64,000 bases of DNA, taken from contig JAFEKR010000005.1 in the NCBI GenBank assembly GCA_019022495.1, forward strand, positions 2,542,001 to 2,606,000, written 5' to 3'. This document shows, one piece after another, positions 33,001-47,033 of this stretch. The translations under genes and the position numbers were made by a program. The stretch is from Epichloe hybrida (taxonomy: Eukaryota > Ascomycota > Sordariomycetes > Hypocreales > Clavicipitaceae). The notes beneath the pieces are model-generated. The model made no database searches. It was not told the DNA's origin and saw nothing but the letters and a program-made list of their open reading frames with translations. How positions within the stretch are numbered: position 1 is the first letter of the stretch; every line of letters begins with the position of its first letter.

Positions 33001-34950
33001 TAGCTTAATCATAAATATTTGCAATAGCATAGCTACTATTGCTTTAAGGCTGCGTATAATAATCTTACCTATAGCAGTTAGTTTAAACTAGTTAAGCTAG
33101 TCTTTACTTAGTATCTTATAGGCTTTTCTTAGGAATTTATAGATATCTATTAAATAGTTTCGCTAGCTTAACTAATCCCACCCTATTTTAATTAGCGTTA
33201 CCTAGTTAAAGTTATTACTATCTTAATAGACTTTAAACCTAGATAAGGGTTATAGCTAGCTTTATCTTAGATAAAATAGTAAAGGCTACTAACTATAGAG
33301 GTTAACTAGGTTAAGCTTTATAGTGCTTCTCTCTTTATCTCTAAAGAAAGAACCCTTAGTTCTATAGATTAAAACATAGACGTAAAATAGTATAAGATAT
33401 TTGCTATAAGCAAAGTATATAATAGTGCTACTATTCACATTAGTGTAAGCGCTTTTATTAACTACATTTTCTTTATAATTAGCTATTTCTTAACTAGATT
33501 AAATAGTATAATTATTAATAGTATATTTTTAGAAGGAGAAATAAAGAATAGTAGCTTACTTAATAAAGCTAGGTTAGAGTAATAAGAGAGAGGAAAAGAG
33601 ATATAGATAGATAGTGAAGGGTAAGTGCTTTTAAGGTCTAAGTAGTGTAATAATATAAAGATTAGTAAGATTAAATAGTTTCTATAGTCTTAGCCTCGCT
33701 CTTATAGTTCTTATTAGCTATGTAAATAGTTATTAGCGGCTGTTTATAGGTACCCCTTAGAGGTTAGCAGGCTCCTATAATTTATACCTTTATAGTGTTG
33801 TGAATTAGTTATTAGCGGCTGTTACTTACTAGTTATCACTGTCTGTTATTTAGGCAGTGTCTTTATAGACCTAATTCCTAGCCCTTTTCTTCTCTCCTCT
33901 TTCTCTCTCTTAAACCCTTATTTCTTATAACTAATTAATTATAGCGGAATCCCTTAATCTAGCTTATTAAAGACTCCTTAATATTACTACTATTATAAGG
34001 GTAAGCGTTTTAGAGCATAAACTTTTATTAATAAAGACTCTTAATTAGTCTAATTATACTAAATTTTACCCTCCTTTTATTAGCAAAGATTATGTAAGTT
34101 TAGGAGCTATTTAATCCTATAATTAATATTTACTAATAGTTATTATTACTATAGTATAAGTTTCTGTTTGCATTCTAAGTATGTAGTGGGATTAATATTA
34201 GCTATAGTAGTGTTCTAATATACATAGAGATTTCTCTTTACATTACTAATAATAATAATAACATCCCTAAGGGAGCTTCTCCTTACCTTATTATAACTAT
34301 AAGAAAGATAAACCTCTTAAAGGAGTTTATAAGGAGCTACACTAAGGCTAATAGTGCTTTAGCCCTTACTATTAAAAATAGTTATTACTACTAGGTCCTT
34401 ATTCCTATAGAAGTGGCTTATCCTAATAGGTATTTTTTACATACTCTTTCTTAGCATCCTAAGCGTTATTAGGCCTTACTAGTGTTTATATATAGAAGAT
34501 TAAATAGTATCTTCTATTCTAATTATTTAAACTTATATATATAGCATATTATATTCTATAATAAATATATGTGCTTTTTGTTTTATAGCTACGTTTTGAT
34601 TCCTAGGGTTTACGAAGGCGCCTATAGTAATTATATTTAGAATAGGTCTTGTGTAGCAAGCTATAAGTAGCGTTTTACTTCTAGGTATTATCCTTAGTTA
34701 TTATAAGAAAAAGCTCTAGCTTCTTTCTTAGGTAAGGAATAGTCTATAAAGGCAGTAAGAGCCCTTTTACTTAATCTAAACTCTATTAACTTTAAAAACT
34801 CTCCTTACCTAGTAATTAATATGCCTCCCCCTTTTCTAAATAGCTTATAAATATAAGATAAAGGAAAGAAAATGTGGTTAATTATTAGGGAAAAAGGGTA
34901 GTAAATAAAGGAAAATAGATAATTTAGCCACTAGGCTATGCCTTAATTAC
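33001..34950. other. Gypsy-H extra region, unassigned
   Basis: RIPed sequence between the integrase C-terminus and the unrecognised relic. Semi-open frames exist on both strands (for example minus ESKRSYKTKSTYIYY near 34600; plus hydrophobic frames at 34430-34830), and I cannot decide between them. The word GTTATTAGCGGCTGTT occurs twice (about 33730 and 33807). No TSD-bounded insertion was found. Confidence 0.35.
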
Positions 34951-35099
34951 TTAATCTTTAGTATTTAAATTAATGTTTGTGTATTTTAGAAATAAAACTT
35001 AGGAAATATAAAGAAAACGTTTCTTAATCTATGCACTATTAGTGCGTAAGAGAGTACTTTATATACTCCTTATGTTATTTATTTATTAGTTAAGGTAGC

Positions 35100-36560
35100 T
35101 ACACCTTAATCCTATAGTATAGCGTCCTCTAAGGTAAGAGTTTAACTTCTTCTTCCTTAAGGATTATTGCTTCCTAGTTAGATCTTTCCTACTAGCTTAT
35201 ATGCTAATTATTAACTATTTAATTAGATATATTATGCTAAGCTACTAATAGTATAATAGCTAAGACTTCTTTATTATACTTATTAAGGGTTACTTCCTTT
35301 ATCTAGTTACCTTAGGGAGTATATAGCTATTTATTTACTATAGATGTTTACTAGCCTTCTAAGTCTAGGATAAACTTCTTAATATAATCTCCTAAGATTG
35401 TTTTTAAGAGGTAAATCCTATCTAATGTTTATAGGTAATAGGCTCTAAAGACTAGCGCGCGTTTGTAAATCTAAAATAGTCTATTTTACCTTATTATAAG
35501 TTTCTTTATAGTAGATATGTTAATATTCCTTTAGACATTATATACTAGGACAAGATCCCCTAGTTTTAATTAATTTTTCCTAAGAGAAATAGCTTAGTTC
35601 TTATTAGTTTAGTTTATAAGGCACTGCCTAAACTCTAATACCTTCTTCCTTACCTTCTTAATATCCTTAGCTTTCCTTTTAAGCATCTAGACCTATACCT
35701 TAAACAAGTCTTATCTAGAAGTGATTACGTCCTAATTAATTAGTCTCTAGGTTAGGAATTCTACTTCTAGTAGCAAAATCAGCTTCTATCCATAGATTAA
35801 ATAGAAGGCAAACTTCCTATGCGATTCTTAGATAGCAGTATAGTCCGCAAGGAGGGCTTTGTTAAGATGCTTTAACTATTGCCTATTTAATCCTCCTAGC
35901 TTTGCTAGAGCAAATATAAGGGACTAATATCTAGCTTTAACAGGCGAGTTTGCTTTTAGGTTATACCTAGATATCTAAATCCCTATAATACTAATATCTA
36001 CTAGTGCTTCTTTAAGGTTTCCTCGCATTTCTAGGCCTCTATTATAGATTACAAAGCGGAAAAGCCTAAATTTACTAATTAAGGCAAAAAGGAACTTCCT
36101 AATTACTAGTATTATCGCATTCCTAACTAGCGTAGCCTCTACCTATCTAGTTAGGTTATACCTAGCTTCTAAGAGATACTTATATCTATGATTAATTAGA
36201 AGATACTAAGTGTTAATATAGATCTTACTTATTAGGTTCCCTAGTGTGTCTAGCACTAAAAGTTCTCGTAGTTACTAAGGCATGAATTTCTAATATGTCT
36301 CACAGTATGCTAATATCTCTTAAGCTATATTCTAGAGCCCTTTCCACTAGTATTACTACTTTCTTACTTAAAAAACCACTTTAACTCCTTTATAGCTAAG
36401 TTCCTTATAGATAGCTTTAATAATTACTTATTATTATTTAGGCATATTAATAACTAGCACTAGTCCCTTTATAATTCCTATTAGCCTTTTCTAAAGATAA
36501 CCCTTTTCTAGGTAAAACTTCTTTGCTTTATTATATAGTTTTCTATAGTCCTTTATGCTA
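35100..36560 (-). pseudogene. Gypsy-H integrase remnant
   Basis: The zinc-binding part reads LQKRLIGI, LVLVINMPK, IYKELSYKGVKVVFQV at about 36390-36480 (compare HxxLGHKG). Next, LASC/LVYC-stop-TYQKFI corresponds to the CxxCQ pair. The core contains YRYLVEARYSLTR, FRFVIYNRG (TDNG, with Asp changed to Tyr/Asn) and ISRYNPKANRPVKA, corresponding to IS.YN..ANG.VER, at about 35880-36180. A LGDLVLVYN stretch near 35540 is the usual C-terminal GDLVLV segment. Stops replace Trp/Gln. Confidence 0.75.
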
Positions 36561-37199
36561 AGATTAATTAGTCTTTAAAGGGTTATTAAGAATTTAATAA
36601 CTTATTATATCTCTTTAGAGTAATTCCTCTTACTATCCTTCTCTATCTTAACGCTATTAAGATATAAGTTAATAAAATCTTTAATATCCCCTTTAACTTC
36701 TTAATCTAATTAATCTAAAGCCCTAGGGCCTTTCCTAGATAAGGCATTTATAATGTAGTTCTTTTTGCCTAGAATATGTTATATAGAGAAATTAAAAAGC
36801 AGGATATAACTAATCTATTATGTGATAAGAGCTCTAGGCATGTTATTAACTACGCTATTAAGCTAATGCACAAGAACTTATAAGTCTGTTTTTAATGTAA
36901 ATAGGACTTTATAGAGGTGAATTTGTAGTTTTCTTAATGTATAGATAACCGCTTAATATTCTTGCTTAGTTACATTATACTTAGCCTTAGTAATAGTCTA
37001 AGTACTGCTTTTATATTAAACTAAATACTGTTTGCTATTAATAATTTATAATAATGTAGCCCTTTATCTAAGTAAGCTTATATTAACCATTAGTATAATT
37101 TCTCTAAAGCCTAGTCTAAGATTAAGTAAAATAAGGATTAAGGCCGTTATTATTACCCTCTTTAGGATATCTATAGCTTCTTATTACTCTAGTCCCTAT

Positions 37200-38400
37200 T
37201 CCTAATCCTTTATCTTCCTTAGTAAAATTACTAGTGGTTTTGCCTTTTATATGTAGTGTTTTACCTAGATATAGTAAACTCCTATTAACCTAATAAAGGA
37301 TTACACTTCTAATTAATCTTAATAAACCTTCTAGTCTAAAATCTTTATAATCTTTGCTTTAGTTAGCTTTTACCTATTTATCCTGCATATAAATCCTATG
37401 ATTTCTGCTAATTTCTAGTAGAACTTTAACTTAGACACTAAGGCTATATAACTAGAGAGCTTAATATTAACTAAAACTTTGTTAATGTTAATTAAATGCT
37501 CTATTATGTATCTGCATACTCCTAGCATAATCTCCTCTTTATTATATATTATTATTAGTCCCTTTACCGCAATATTATCTAGGAAAGGTGTATAGATATA
37601 AGGGATTAAATTAAATAGGATTTATCTAATAATCCTAATAAACTAAGCTACTAAGTTAGTAGCTCCTTATAGTAAGTAATAGAGTCGCAAAAGTCTAATT
37701 ACAGTAGAAATCATTATTATATCCTTACTTTTCTTTACTAATACTACCTAATTATATCTAGATAATAAGTTAACTATTAACAAGATCTTATATATTATAA
37801 AGCTCTTGCTAAATGCTTTTACGCCTTAAGGAATTAGCGTATCTTATATTATTACTTTATTATACTTTGTGGCAAATAGAATTAGGCAAATCCCTCTATC
37901 CTTCTTTATAATAAGAAAATAAGGATTCCTATAAGAGCTATAACTCTTCTCTAAATGTCTATACTTTAGCTTCTTCTTTAGAAGATTAACTAATCTCCCT
38001 TATAACCTAAGAGGTATTAGGATTAAGCCTGCTTACTATGCTTTATGTTTAATAACCTTTATAACTTATAGTAGCGTAACTAGTAGGTTAACTTTCTTAC
38101 ATTCTAATAAGTCCTAGGCTAGCGCCACTTCTTAGTTATAAAGAATTTCCTTAAAAACATTAACTTCTTCTTATATTAAATATTCTTATACCCCTTTAAC
38201 TATTTAATCTAAACATTACTAGGTTATTCTAAAACCTCGTAAATCTACGTAAAATCTCCTAGTAATGTATTTACTATACTTCCTAGATATATCTAGATAT
38301 AACTTAGCCTTTTCCTATTTCTTTATCTTTTATTTTAGGTCCCCTTCTAGTATTAATCTATTAGAGGGAATATTATCTTAGGGATGTATTTTATTAGCTT
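37200..38400 (-). pseudogene. Gypsy-H reverse transcriptase remnant
   Basis: The frame contains YTPFLDNIAVKGL (about 37560-37600), RYIIEHLININKVL, AEIIGFICRINR, and KIIKILD near 37340. This is the distinctive fungal gypsy subfamily with DDIAVKGP in place of YLDDIL. The second catalytic Asp is AAT (about 37575-37577), again the TpG to TpA change expected in GATGAT. Confidence 0.8.
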
Positions 38401-40129
38401 TTTACTTATATATTATGTTTACTATAAGATTAGGTGGTTTTAGTTATTACTAGGGCTTGAAATCCTTTATAACTACTTTAAGTCATTAGGTGTGGTTTAC
38501 TATTGTATCCTTAATTACCTCTTAGAAGATATTAGTTCCTTCCCTTATTATAAGAGGAATTAACTGTTTATTATTATCTATTTCTATCTTTAACCCTTTA
38601 CAAACTATTTAATCTTCCTTTGTTTCTAGGTAACTAAATAAGATAATATTAATAGAGGGCTACTAGGCTAGCTACTTATTAGTATACTACTATTAGATAC
38701 TTCCTATAACTCTTAAGATAATAATAATATCCCTAAAGTAATACTAGGCGTAAAGCTCTTTACTTCTTAAGTAGTTAAACTACATCTAGGATAGTCTAAA
38801 AAATAGCATTCTAAGAATTAGGCTAATATTAACTAAGTCTAGACTAACGTAGAAATTAGTAGGTATTTAGATATTTCCTAGATATAGTCTTGTCTAAACC
38901 TCCCTAATTATCTTAATACTATATAATAAGAATAATATTATATTTATTATATCTATTAGGTAAATTCTTAGTCTAAGTTACTTAGCTATACTTTCTATAA
39001 TTACATTCCCTTGTAATCCTACGTTAATAAGCCTAGGGAAAAGCTCCCCTTCTAGGTTATCTAGCTAGACTTAGAGGTATAGTAAGTCTTATAGGTAATT
39101 AATAGTAGCTTATAGTTTTAAAATCACATTAAGCATAAAGTTTATCTAAGCAAGATTAATTAAATTCTGCTAAGGTTTGCCCTATTCTAAGTAAGCTCCT
39201 AGTCTCTCCTAAATTTATTCCTATAAGGCTATGTTAATCTCTAGCGGAGGCATTATTAGTAAGCTATTCTTAGCTATAGCTTTATTTTTCTTATCTTCCT
39301 TAAGGGTCTCTTTTATTAATTAAAGAATTAAGTTAATCTAGTTCCCTAGATTAATTAGTCTTAGGTTTGGTTTTACGCTAAATATTTTTAAAGGAGAAGC
39401 TAGCCCTAATGTGTCTCTATTATAGTAGCGGATATCTTCTATACCTTTTGCTTATAAGAGAAATTTATTGCTAACTACCTCTGCTAGTGTTAGCATAATA
39501 TAATAGATATCCTAAAAGGGCACTCTAACCTTTTTCTAAAAGACCTTATTATATAATTAATTAAGAATCCTCTGTTTAACTTTATTTAATAGCTTTTTCT
39601 TGCCCTTAGTTACTACTAAATTATCTTAAATAGGTTAAGTGTAAGGTTACTAGTCTTTTACCTTATTTTCTATAATGTCTTTAATCCTTAGGCGTTTTAC
39701 TAACTATTTGCTAATAGCTATTAACTTTATAATAATCTCTTTATCTTCCTCCTCCCTTATGCTTAGCTTCTTAAAGGTAATGGCAAATACTATGCCTAAT
39801 ATCTTACGCTTTAAGATAGATATTATATTAATCTCTCTTTTAGGTTAAAATTCTACTAGATTAAATATACCCTTTATTTAATTAAATACTTCCTATTCTT
39901 CTAGTGTTATTTCCTAGCTTAATCCTCTATAAAGGCTATGTTCCTTAATTCTTAGAATTATATATATAATCTTATAGTCCTTAAAGTACTTAACCTAGAA
40001 TATAGCTAGTTTACACATATAGCTACTAATAGAGAGAAATTTTATAAGCAAGAATAAAGGAATAATTTAATATCTTATATTATCTCTAATAGCTAAAATA
40101 TAAACTACTAGGTTATATATAGTAAACTT

Positions 40130-41440
40130 TAATATCTTATTATATTTTAAAGCATTACACTTTATTGCAATATGCGATTCTTTATTATAGTAGTAATAAT
40201 AGTTTAACTAGTAGCCTCTTCCTAATATTACGTTTATTTTAAAATAGCGCTCCTTATCTAAATTAAATAAACCTATATAGTTTGCCTAATAAGTTTGCTA
40301 TTAATATTAAGGGTAGTTACTATACTTCTCCTTAAGTAGCTTTACTATATTAATTTCCTTTACTACCTAGGCTATAACTATAATTTTTAGCTTTACTAGT
40401 TGTTTTATTAGATTTTCTATTTAATCTTAGTATTCCGCTAATCTAGGGGCCCCTTATTATCCTATATTAGTATTAAATAAGATAGTCTTCTTAGCTTACT
40501 TATTTAAATTACCTAGTGCTAAGCAATTCTTTTAAGTAGCCTAGTAACTATTAAAGGTAGCCTAATTAAATAGTGTCTATATCTTAAAGCTAAAGTCCTT
40601 CTTACCTAAAGCATGATTTTCTATGTTAGCTAATTCTAGGTCCTTGTTTTTAAGCTCTAGTTATATATAAATATATGCGTTAAGTGCTATCTAAAGTAGT
40701 TTGTACTATATAACTAAGATTTCTTTATAAGTGAACCCCTTTCTATCTATAAAGCTTAAGATTAAGTGTTCTAGCAAGGCTTTATAGATATAGTTAGACT
40801 AGGTTATTATAGTTTTCTATCCTATTAGGTTTACATTAGACATTAAAGCATAATGCTTCTATAACTAGTAATAGGTTTCCTTAATAGTCTTTAGCTATAT
40901 TAAATTAAGGTCTTTAAGTTATTCTCTAGCATTTTCTATTTAATCCTAGCTAGTTATATTAAACCATAAGAGTATCTCTTTCTTAGACTCCTTCTAAGAT
41001 TATAATATAGTTAGCATTTTAACTACCTATTAGAGCTTTAGGTTAACGTTATGCTTAAGTATCTTATGCTAATTTACTTTAGGAATACCTATTACTTTTA
41101 TCTTTGCCTTAAAGTCCTTAATAAAATTAGCTATATTTTCCCCTAAAAACTACTAAATATTATACCTATTTTACATAGTAATAAGGGAAGTTTAACACGC
41201 TATTATCTCTCTAAGAAGCTTTATAAAGGTTTTTGTATTAAGCCCTCTAAGAGATCTAGGTATCTTACCTCTATTATTAGGGTCTTTACCTAAGTAGTTA
41301 TTAAACTAAGTTTAAGCTAGGCTAATAACTATCTTAGGATTAAGTAATTCCTAACTAGTAACTAGGGTACTAGGTAATAGCAAGTCCTAAAGGTCCTTTA
41401 GGTAACTTAGGTGTTTACTAGGTCTTGCTTTACTTAGCTA
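40130..41440 (-). pseudogene. Gypsy-H gag remnant with lost zinc knuckle
   Basis: Near 40155-40205 the minus strand reads YYYYNKESHIAIKC. The spacing is that of a retroviral-type C-x2-C-x4-H-x4-C knuckle in which the first two Cys codons are TAT instead of TGT, while His and the last Cys remain. Upstream a Lys/Leu-rich gag-like frame with words such as NLIKQLVKLK can be followed with RIP stops. Gag would package the RNA. Confidence 0.65.
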
Positions 41441-42440
41441 TTAGGAGTGAGATAGTGTAAGGTTAGATATAGGCTTAGTAAAAAGTGCTTTTAATTAATC
41501 TTATAAAAGAGTGATTACTTAACTAAATATTATAACGCTAGTAAGAATTTCTTAAAGAAAGACTTTTAATAAGGTAGTGTCTATAGTAATAAGTAACTGT
41601 TAAGGTAGGGGTGAAAAAGGATGATAGAAAGCGTTCGATTTAGTCAATCAAAGGTGCAGACAGCACCTAACTTTTATACCTAAAAGGTACACAGTGCGCT
41701 ATAGTAATAACTAGTCTAAGGAGGTACTTCTAATACATCGTATTTACTAATGTCTAACCTTATGTTTTATCCCTATTAATACGCGCTACCCTTATATAAC
41801 CTATGCTTTAAGGGAGCTCTCCCTAACACACCCCCCTTAGCTAAGATATCTATTAAAGCTAAAGATCATAAGCGTAGGAAGAGATTGCGATGATTTTCTA
41901 GTGTTATAATTAAGCGGGAATTTCCTATAAGCTAATCTAGTGATAGAATTCCTTATGTATCTGCCCTAATAGAGGCTTTATAAAGCCATTAGCAGGCATC
42001 TTAGAGGTCTTTAACTAATTTACCTTAATATTGCCTAGGGCATATTGCTCTTAAATTCACATTTAATTTATATTAAGATACTTTAGACTAGTTTAAAGCC
42101 TTCCTTCCTTATATTTTATAATACAAATTGTCTGCTTATTATCACACTAGATAATTAATAGAGGAGGGACTTATACGCTAATATCACAAAGCAGTTTGCC
42201 TAGAGATATGCGCTCTTTTGCTTTGTAATTTAATATAAAGAGCTCTGCTTTCATGCTTAAGGTTATTACACAATACTGCCTCCTAGACTTCTAATTAATC
42301 ACGGCTCTGTGCATAATAAAGACATAGCCTTGCGTTAATTTCTAAGTATTAGGGTTATTGCTAAGAGAGGCGTTAGTGCTAGAGAAAAGCATGTTAAAGC
42401 TATTCGCTCCTAAGTATTAAATACATAGCTTCCTTGTGTT

Positions 42441-42635
42441 CTAAGCGTACATTAAAGTAGCCTTTGCAAGCTTAATGTGCTTTATTAATAGGTTTATTAT
42501 AAAGGAGGTAAGCTTCAAAGCTATAAAGGCTACATCAGGTCTTCCGATAATACAAAGATAGACTAAAGAGCCAATAACTACTCTATAATAATTAATCTCT
42601 TTGTCAGTGGCCTTGCCGTTATTTAGGACAATCAT
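42441..42635 (-). pseudogene. Copia-K reverse transcriptase C-terminal fragment
   Basis: A 64-codon open stretch reading YRVVIGSLVYLCIIGRPDVA followed by FIALKLTSFIINL, the conserved copia block YRxxIGSLxYLxxxTRPDIAFAVxxLSxF. Open only because this end of copia-K escaped most RIP. It is not an independent gene. Confidence 0.85.
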
Positions 42636-45600
42636 AGCTGTTATTAAAGGTGTTATAATTAAGCTCTTTAAATCGTCATTAACAATGTTAGGGATAAACT
42701 TCTAAGCTATCTTTCAAATGTACGATTCCTGTAACAATCACATCTCTTTAGTATCACAATTCCTAATGATTTTAATGCCTAGAAACCACTTCAAATTGCC
42801 TTAGTCTTTAATATCTAGACCGTTCATTAACTACTCATATAGCTCTTTGAAATCTGCTTTAAATCCGTTTAGAAATAGCACCACAATGTTATTAACATAG
42901 AAAAACAAGATAAATCTGCCTTTCGTAAAGATACACGGGTCTTCCTTTCCTTAGATAAAGCCTAGATTTAATAGGAATTGCGTTAGGTATAAGAACTATT
43001 GTTAAGAAGCTTCCCGTAGCCTGTACAATGCTCTAGTTATCTTCCAGAGATAACCTTATGCATTTATACCCTCTAGTGGCTTGTAAAAGATAGGTTCTTT
43101 AAGTTTTACATGTAGGAAGGCATTCTAAACGTTATATTAACGTGTGTTAAGATCATTAGCGTAGCAAATAGCAAGTAGCATGCGTAGAGATTATAAAGCA
43201 AGCGTAGTAACGTAGTTATTAAGGTTATCCTTTGGTTATTAGTTACCTTAGACTACTATTTAAGCCTTAAACTCTATAATAATACCTTTTTTATTAGTTT
43301 TATACTTAAAAACCTATCTAAGGTTAATAATTTCCTTAAGATTAAATAATTTATCTAGTATATCCTCCTAGTAGTTTAAGGATTAAAGCTTTAAAAGCTC
43401 CTTTATAATTGCTTCCTTCTAGTGGTTATAATACGCTAAGGCCATTGCCTAATAATAATGCGTAGGTTCTAGAGGCATATCTTTAATACGTAAACTATGT
43501 TAAGTTCCTTAGAACGCTATTAAGAAAGCAGAAGAAAACTATGCTTACCTAGCTTTCCTTATTTCCTTTCTTTAATATTTCCTAGTGATAATATTGTTTA
43601 TATTAATACCGTTATTATAGGGACCGCGATTCTTTATAGTCTTACTGCCTTTTATAGTAAATTTACTAGTCTCTATAGTAGTTACTATATAATTAGCTAT
43701 TACCTTGCTTATAAATTTATTAATCTCATGAAATAGCGTATTATTACCTTATACCTAAAGATCTAAGTTCTCTGTGGTAACTAGCGCCTTCTAAGAGGAG
43801 TTAGGAGGGGTTAAAAGTGCACTAGAAAGGTCCTCTTTATCCCCTATTATATAAGGAGGTGTTTCTGCTTTAAACTACTTATTTTCCTAGCCTATAGCTA
43901 ATAGCAAAGAGGTAGGATTATTCTCTTTAAGCTCTATTCTAATAAGATCTTAACTAATCTCCTTATTAAGGTCTTTAGCTTTAAGCTCTTTAAGTAACTT
44001 AATTATTAATATCTTCTCCTATTAAGCTAATTCTAGCTCTTCTTCTAGCTTAAAGAAGGAGTTCTTATTAAACTAAACACACGCTAATATAATAACCTTG
44101 CGATTACAAAGCAAAGGCACCTATATAATATATTATAACTTACCTCTATAACTAACAAGGTATCTAATGTGAGCTTTCTACTCTAACTATAGTATTGCGT
44201 GGTGCAATTTAATATGCTTAAGAGCCTTTATTATTATTAGAAAAGCCTTATATCCGTAAGCTCTTAAATGTATAATTAAAGGCTTTTAAACCTCTAATAT
44301 CTGTGAATAGGCTAGGACTATTTTCCATGCCTAATTCCACTAGAGTTCGTAGGGTGTAACCTAATTCCCGTGATGTTTAAAGGATGTTTTATTTAGCAGA
44401 TAAACTGCCGTATTAAAGACTTCATTATTAAGTTCTAAAGGAAGGTAAGCTTTAAGGCTTAATATACAAGCCTTTTGCTTAACCACCCCCCTAGATCTCT
44501 TTACCTTTCCGTTCTAACTAGGCGTTAAGGGAGCTAAATTATAAACCACAATGCTAGCAAAGGCTATCTTATCTCTTATGCTCTCCGTAAATAGAGCCTT
44601 TTTAATATCGCTATGCAAAAAGCGCAGTTAAACCCTAAATTATATGCGCAAGAACGCTGTTATTATATAGAAGCTATTATGAATTCTGTCTTTAGTCTTA
44701 AATAAATAGAAGAAATGCATTAAGGTTATAAGGCATGTAAAAACACACTAATACTAATCACTATTCTAGCAAGAAAAGTTATAATACTCTAGATTAACTA
44801 AAAGACTATAACCAAGTCCCTAAGGAAGTCCTTCTAGTGTAACTTATAATCTCTAGCACTTAGCTTTGCCTATAGTATAAATCTCGCACTCTATAAGTTT
44901 AGGTCTTATTAATTTAACGCTAAGAGTAGCGTTTATAATCTCTATAAAGGCCTTCTTACCTAGATAACTATATTATTAATGCTAAAGCTCCGTATCTCCT
45001 TTTATAAGTAGCCTTAGTGCTTTACTAGTTATAGCGTAGGCCTCTTTTAGGTTATCTAAGAGTATAAATAGTATATAAAGCTTGTTAATATTATGAAGTT
45101 TAGTAATAGGATACTTTCCTTAGAATAGGAAGCTTTTCTTCTAGTTCTAATAGATCCCTGCCTTCATTAGAATTATCGCTAATACTAGGTTCACGTGGAA
45201 TTCTAGAATTAGCAAAGCACTTTACACTATAATCCTTCTTAGTCTTTATAATACTAGATCCATAACAGATATATAGACTAGTCCTTATCCTAAGGATATA
45301 TAGATTATGCCTCTAGCTCTAACCTCTGTTACAATAGTTCTATTAAACTTAGACTATTTAAACTAATAAATGTTATTAAAAATATAAATATTAGCTCTAG
45401 AATCATAGATAACCATATTCCGATTTCCTTTAGAGCTATCTATAGCGTTTAAAGTCAAATACATAACTTCCCTTAAAGGTTAAGAGCTTTACAAGCGTAC
45501 AAATAATAATATATTCGCAGTCTTCTCTCCTAGAGTTACCGCGAGTAAGTCATTTATTAGGTTCTGCAAGGGGATAATAATATCACTGCTTTTCTCCCTC

Positions 45601-46802
45601 TTCTCTAGCTTGTAACTTATAGCTTTTAATCTCTCTTATAGGTTCTCCTTTAGATATCTCTTAATGTTATCCTTAGAGTTCTTCCTAACTTCCTAATCCT
45701 TAGGAGTAGCTTCTAGCTTATAAAGAGCTTTAAACGAATTATAGGATTCCCACCACTTTAATACATCGCGAACGTTATAACCAGAGCATCTAGGGCACTT
45801 CCTTTGCTCTAATCTATTCTAACTATTTAATCTATTAGTAGTAATAGCGTTATTAGCTAATTTTGTTATTATTAAGCTCTAAGGAGCTTTATAGTCTCTT
45901 TTAAACTCACTAACTACCCTAAGGAAGCTATTATTCTCTCCTTTATTAAGCAGGTTATTCTATTTCTTCTAGAATGCCTTAAATTTGCTTTAAAGAGGGA
46001 TAATAAACTTATATAGCATTATCTCCTTAGTTTATTAAGTCTTAAGATCTAGACAATTCCTCTATAGTACCTCTGTTATTATAGCCTACTCGTACTAATC
46101 GCGAGTACCTTTAGCTTATAAGTGATTATTAAGGCAATTCTCCGCAAGAATAAGCATCTTCTTAGCGTTTAGCTTATATTAATCATAAAGAAGCTTAAGT
46201 ATCCTATAGGTATAATATTAAACTAACTCCTTTTCCTTTACTTTAGTGTTAAAGTTAAGAGAGTCTTATATATTCTTTAAAAGGGTCTTGCAAATATATT
46301 CCCTAATCTTTAGCATTTGCTTTAATAGGTTCGTGTACTTCGTAAGGTTAAATTAAAGCTCTTTATATTTAAAGTTAAATTAGTCCTTTATATCTTCATA
46401 AGCAATCTTCTAATCTTTAAGAGCATTAGGGTTATCTAGCGTAATCTCTAGTCGCGGACCCCTCTAGGGGTACGTAGGCATTGTAGGTTCTTTAAGTAAT
46501 TTAACCTTATTAGGGTTAATATACTCCTAAACACTATATAATTCCGCGTAGTTCTTAACCTAGGTAAACCACTTAATCTAATCTTTCTCTAATAATAACA
46601 CTATATTTAGAGTTTCTTTAGACATTATAAAGGGGAATGTATTAGTTAACTAGAGCGTAAGACAAGGGTTTTAACTAATTAATATAATAAAGGGGCGATT
46701 ATCTCGTGATGTAAGCAAGCGTTAATTAATAATATTTAACGGAGCTTATATCTTTAATAATAATTAACAAAAATAGCAATTAAAGCCTCCTAGGCTTATA
46801 AC

Positions 46803-47033
46803 TATTAAGGTAGGGATGAAAAAGGATAATAGAAAGCGTTTAATTTAGTTAATTAGAGGTGCAAATAGCACCTGACTTTTGTACCTAAAAGATACATAGT
46901 GCGCTATAGTAATGACTAGTCTAAGGAGGTACTTTTAATACATCGTATCCACTAATGTCTGACCTCGCGTTTTATCCCTATTAATGCGCGCTGCCCTCAT
47001 ACAACCTATGCTTCAAGGGAGCTCTCCCTGACA
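46803..47033 (-). repeat. Copia-K 5' LTR (231 bp)
   Basis: Partner of 41598-41828, with ends TATTAAGG...CCCTGACA. The two LTRs differ mostly by C/T and G/A, as RIP predicts. Its right half (46960-47033) keeps CpG/TpG. Confidence 0.9.

Larger units (their letters stand above)
41598..47033 (-). mobile_element. Copia-K: Ty1/copia element nested in gypsy-H, TSD GTAAC
   Basis: 231-bp LTRs (41598-41828 and 46803-47033), starting TGTTAAGG/TATTAAGG and ending CTAACA/CTGACA, are flanked by the exact duplication GTAAC (41593-41597 and 47034-47038). Minus-strand coding order: zinc-knuckle-like KCPRCSGYN at about 45770-45800; protease IYDSRANIYIFNN at about 45370-45410; integrase about 43900-45100; RT about 42440-43500. 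The protease catalytic Gly (DSG) is AGA (about 45396-45398), a TpG to TpA change. Next to the left LTR the minus strand has a TAAGGGGGG polypurine tract. It is much less RIPed at 41600-43100 than elsewhere, so it is among the youngest insertions. Confidence 0.92.
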
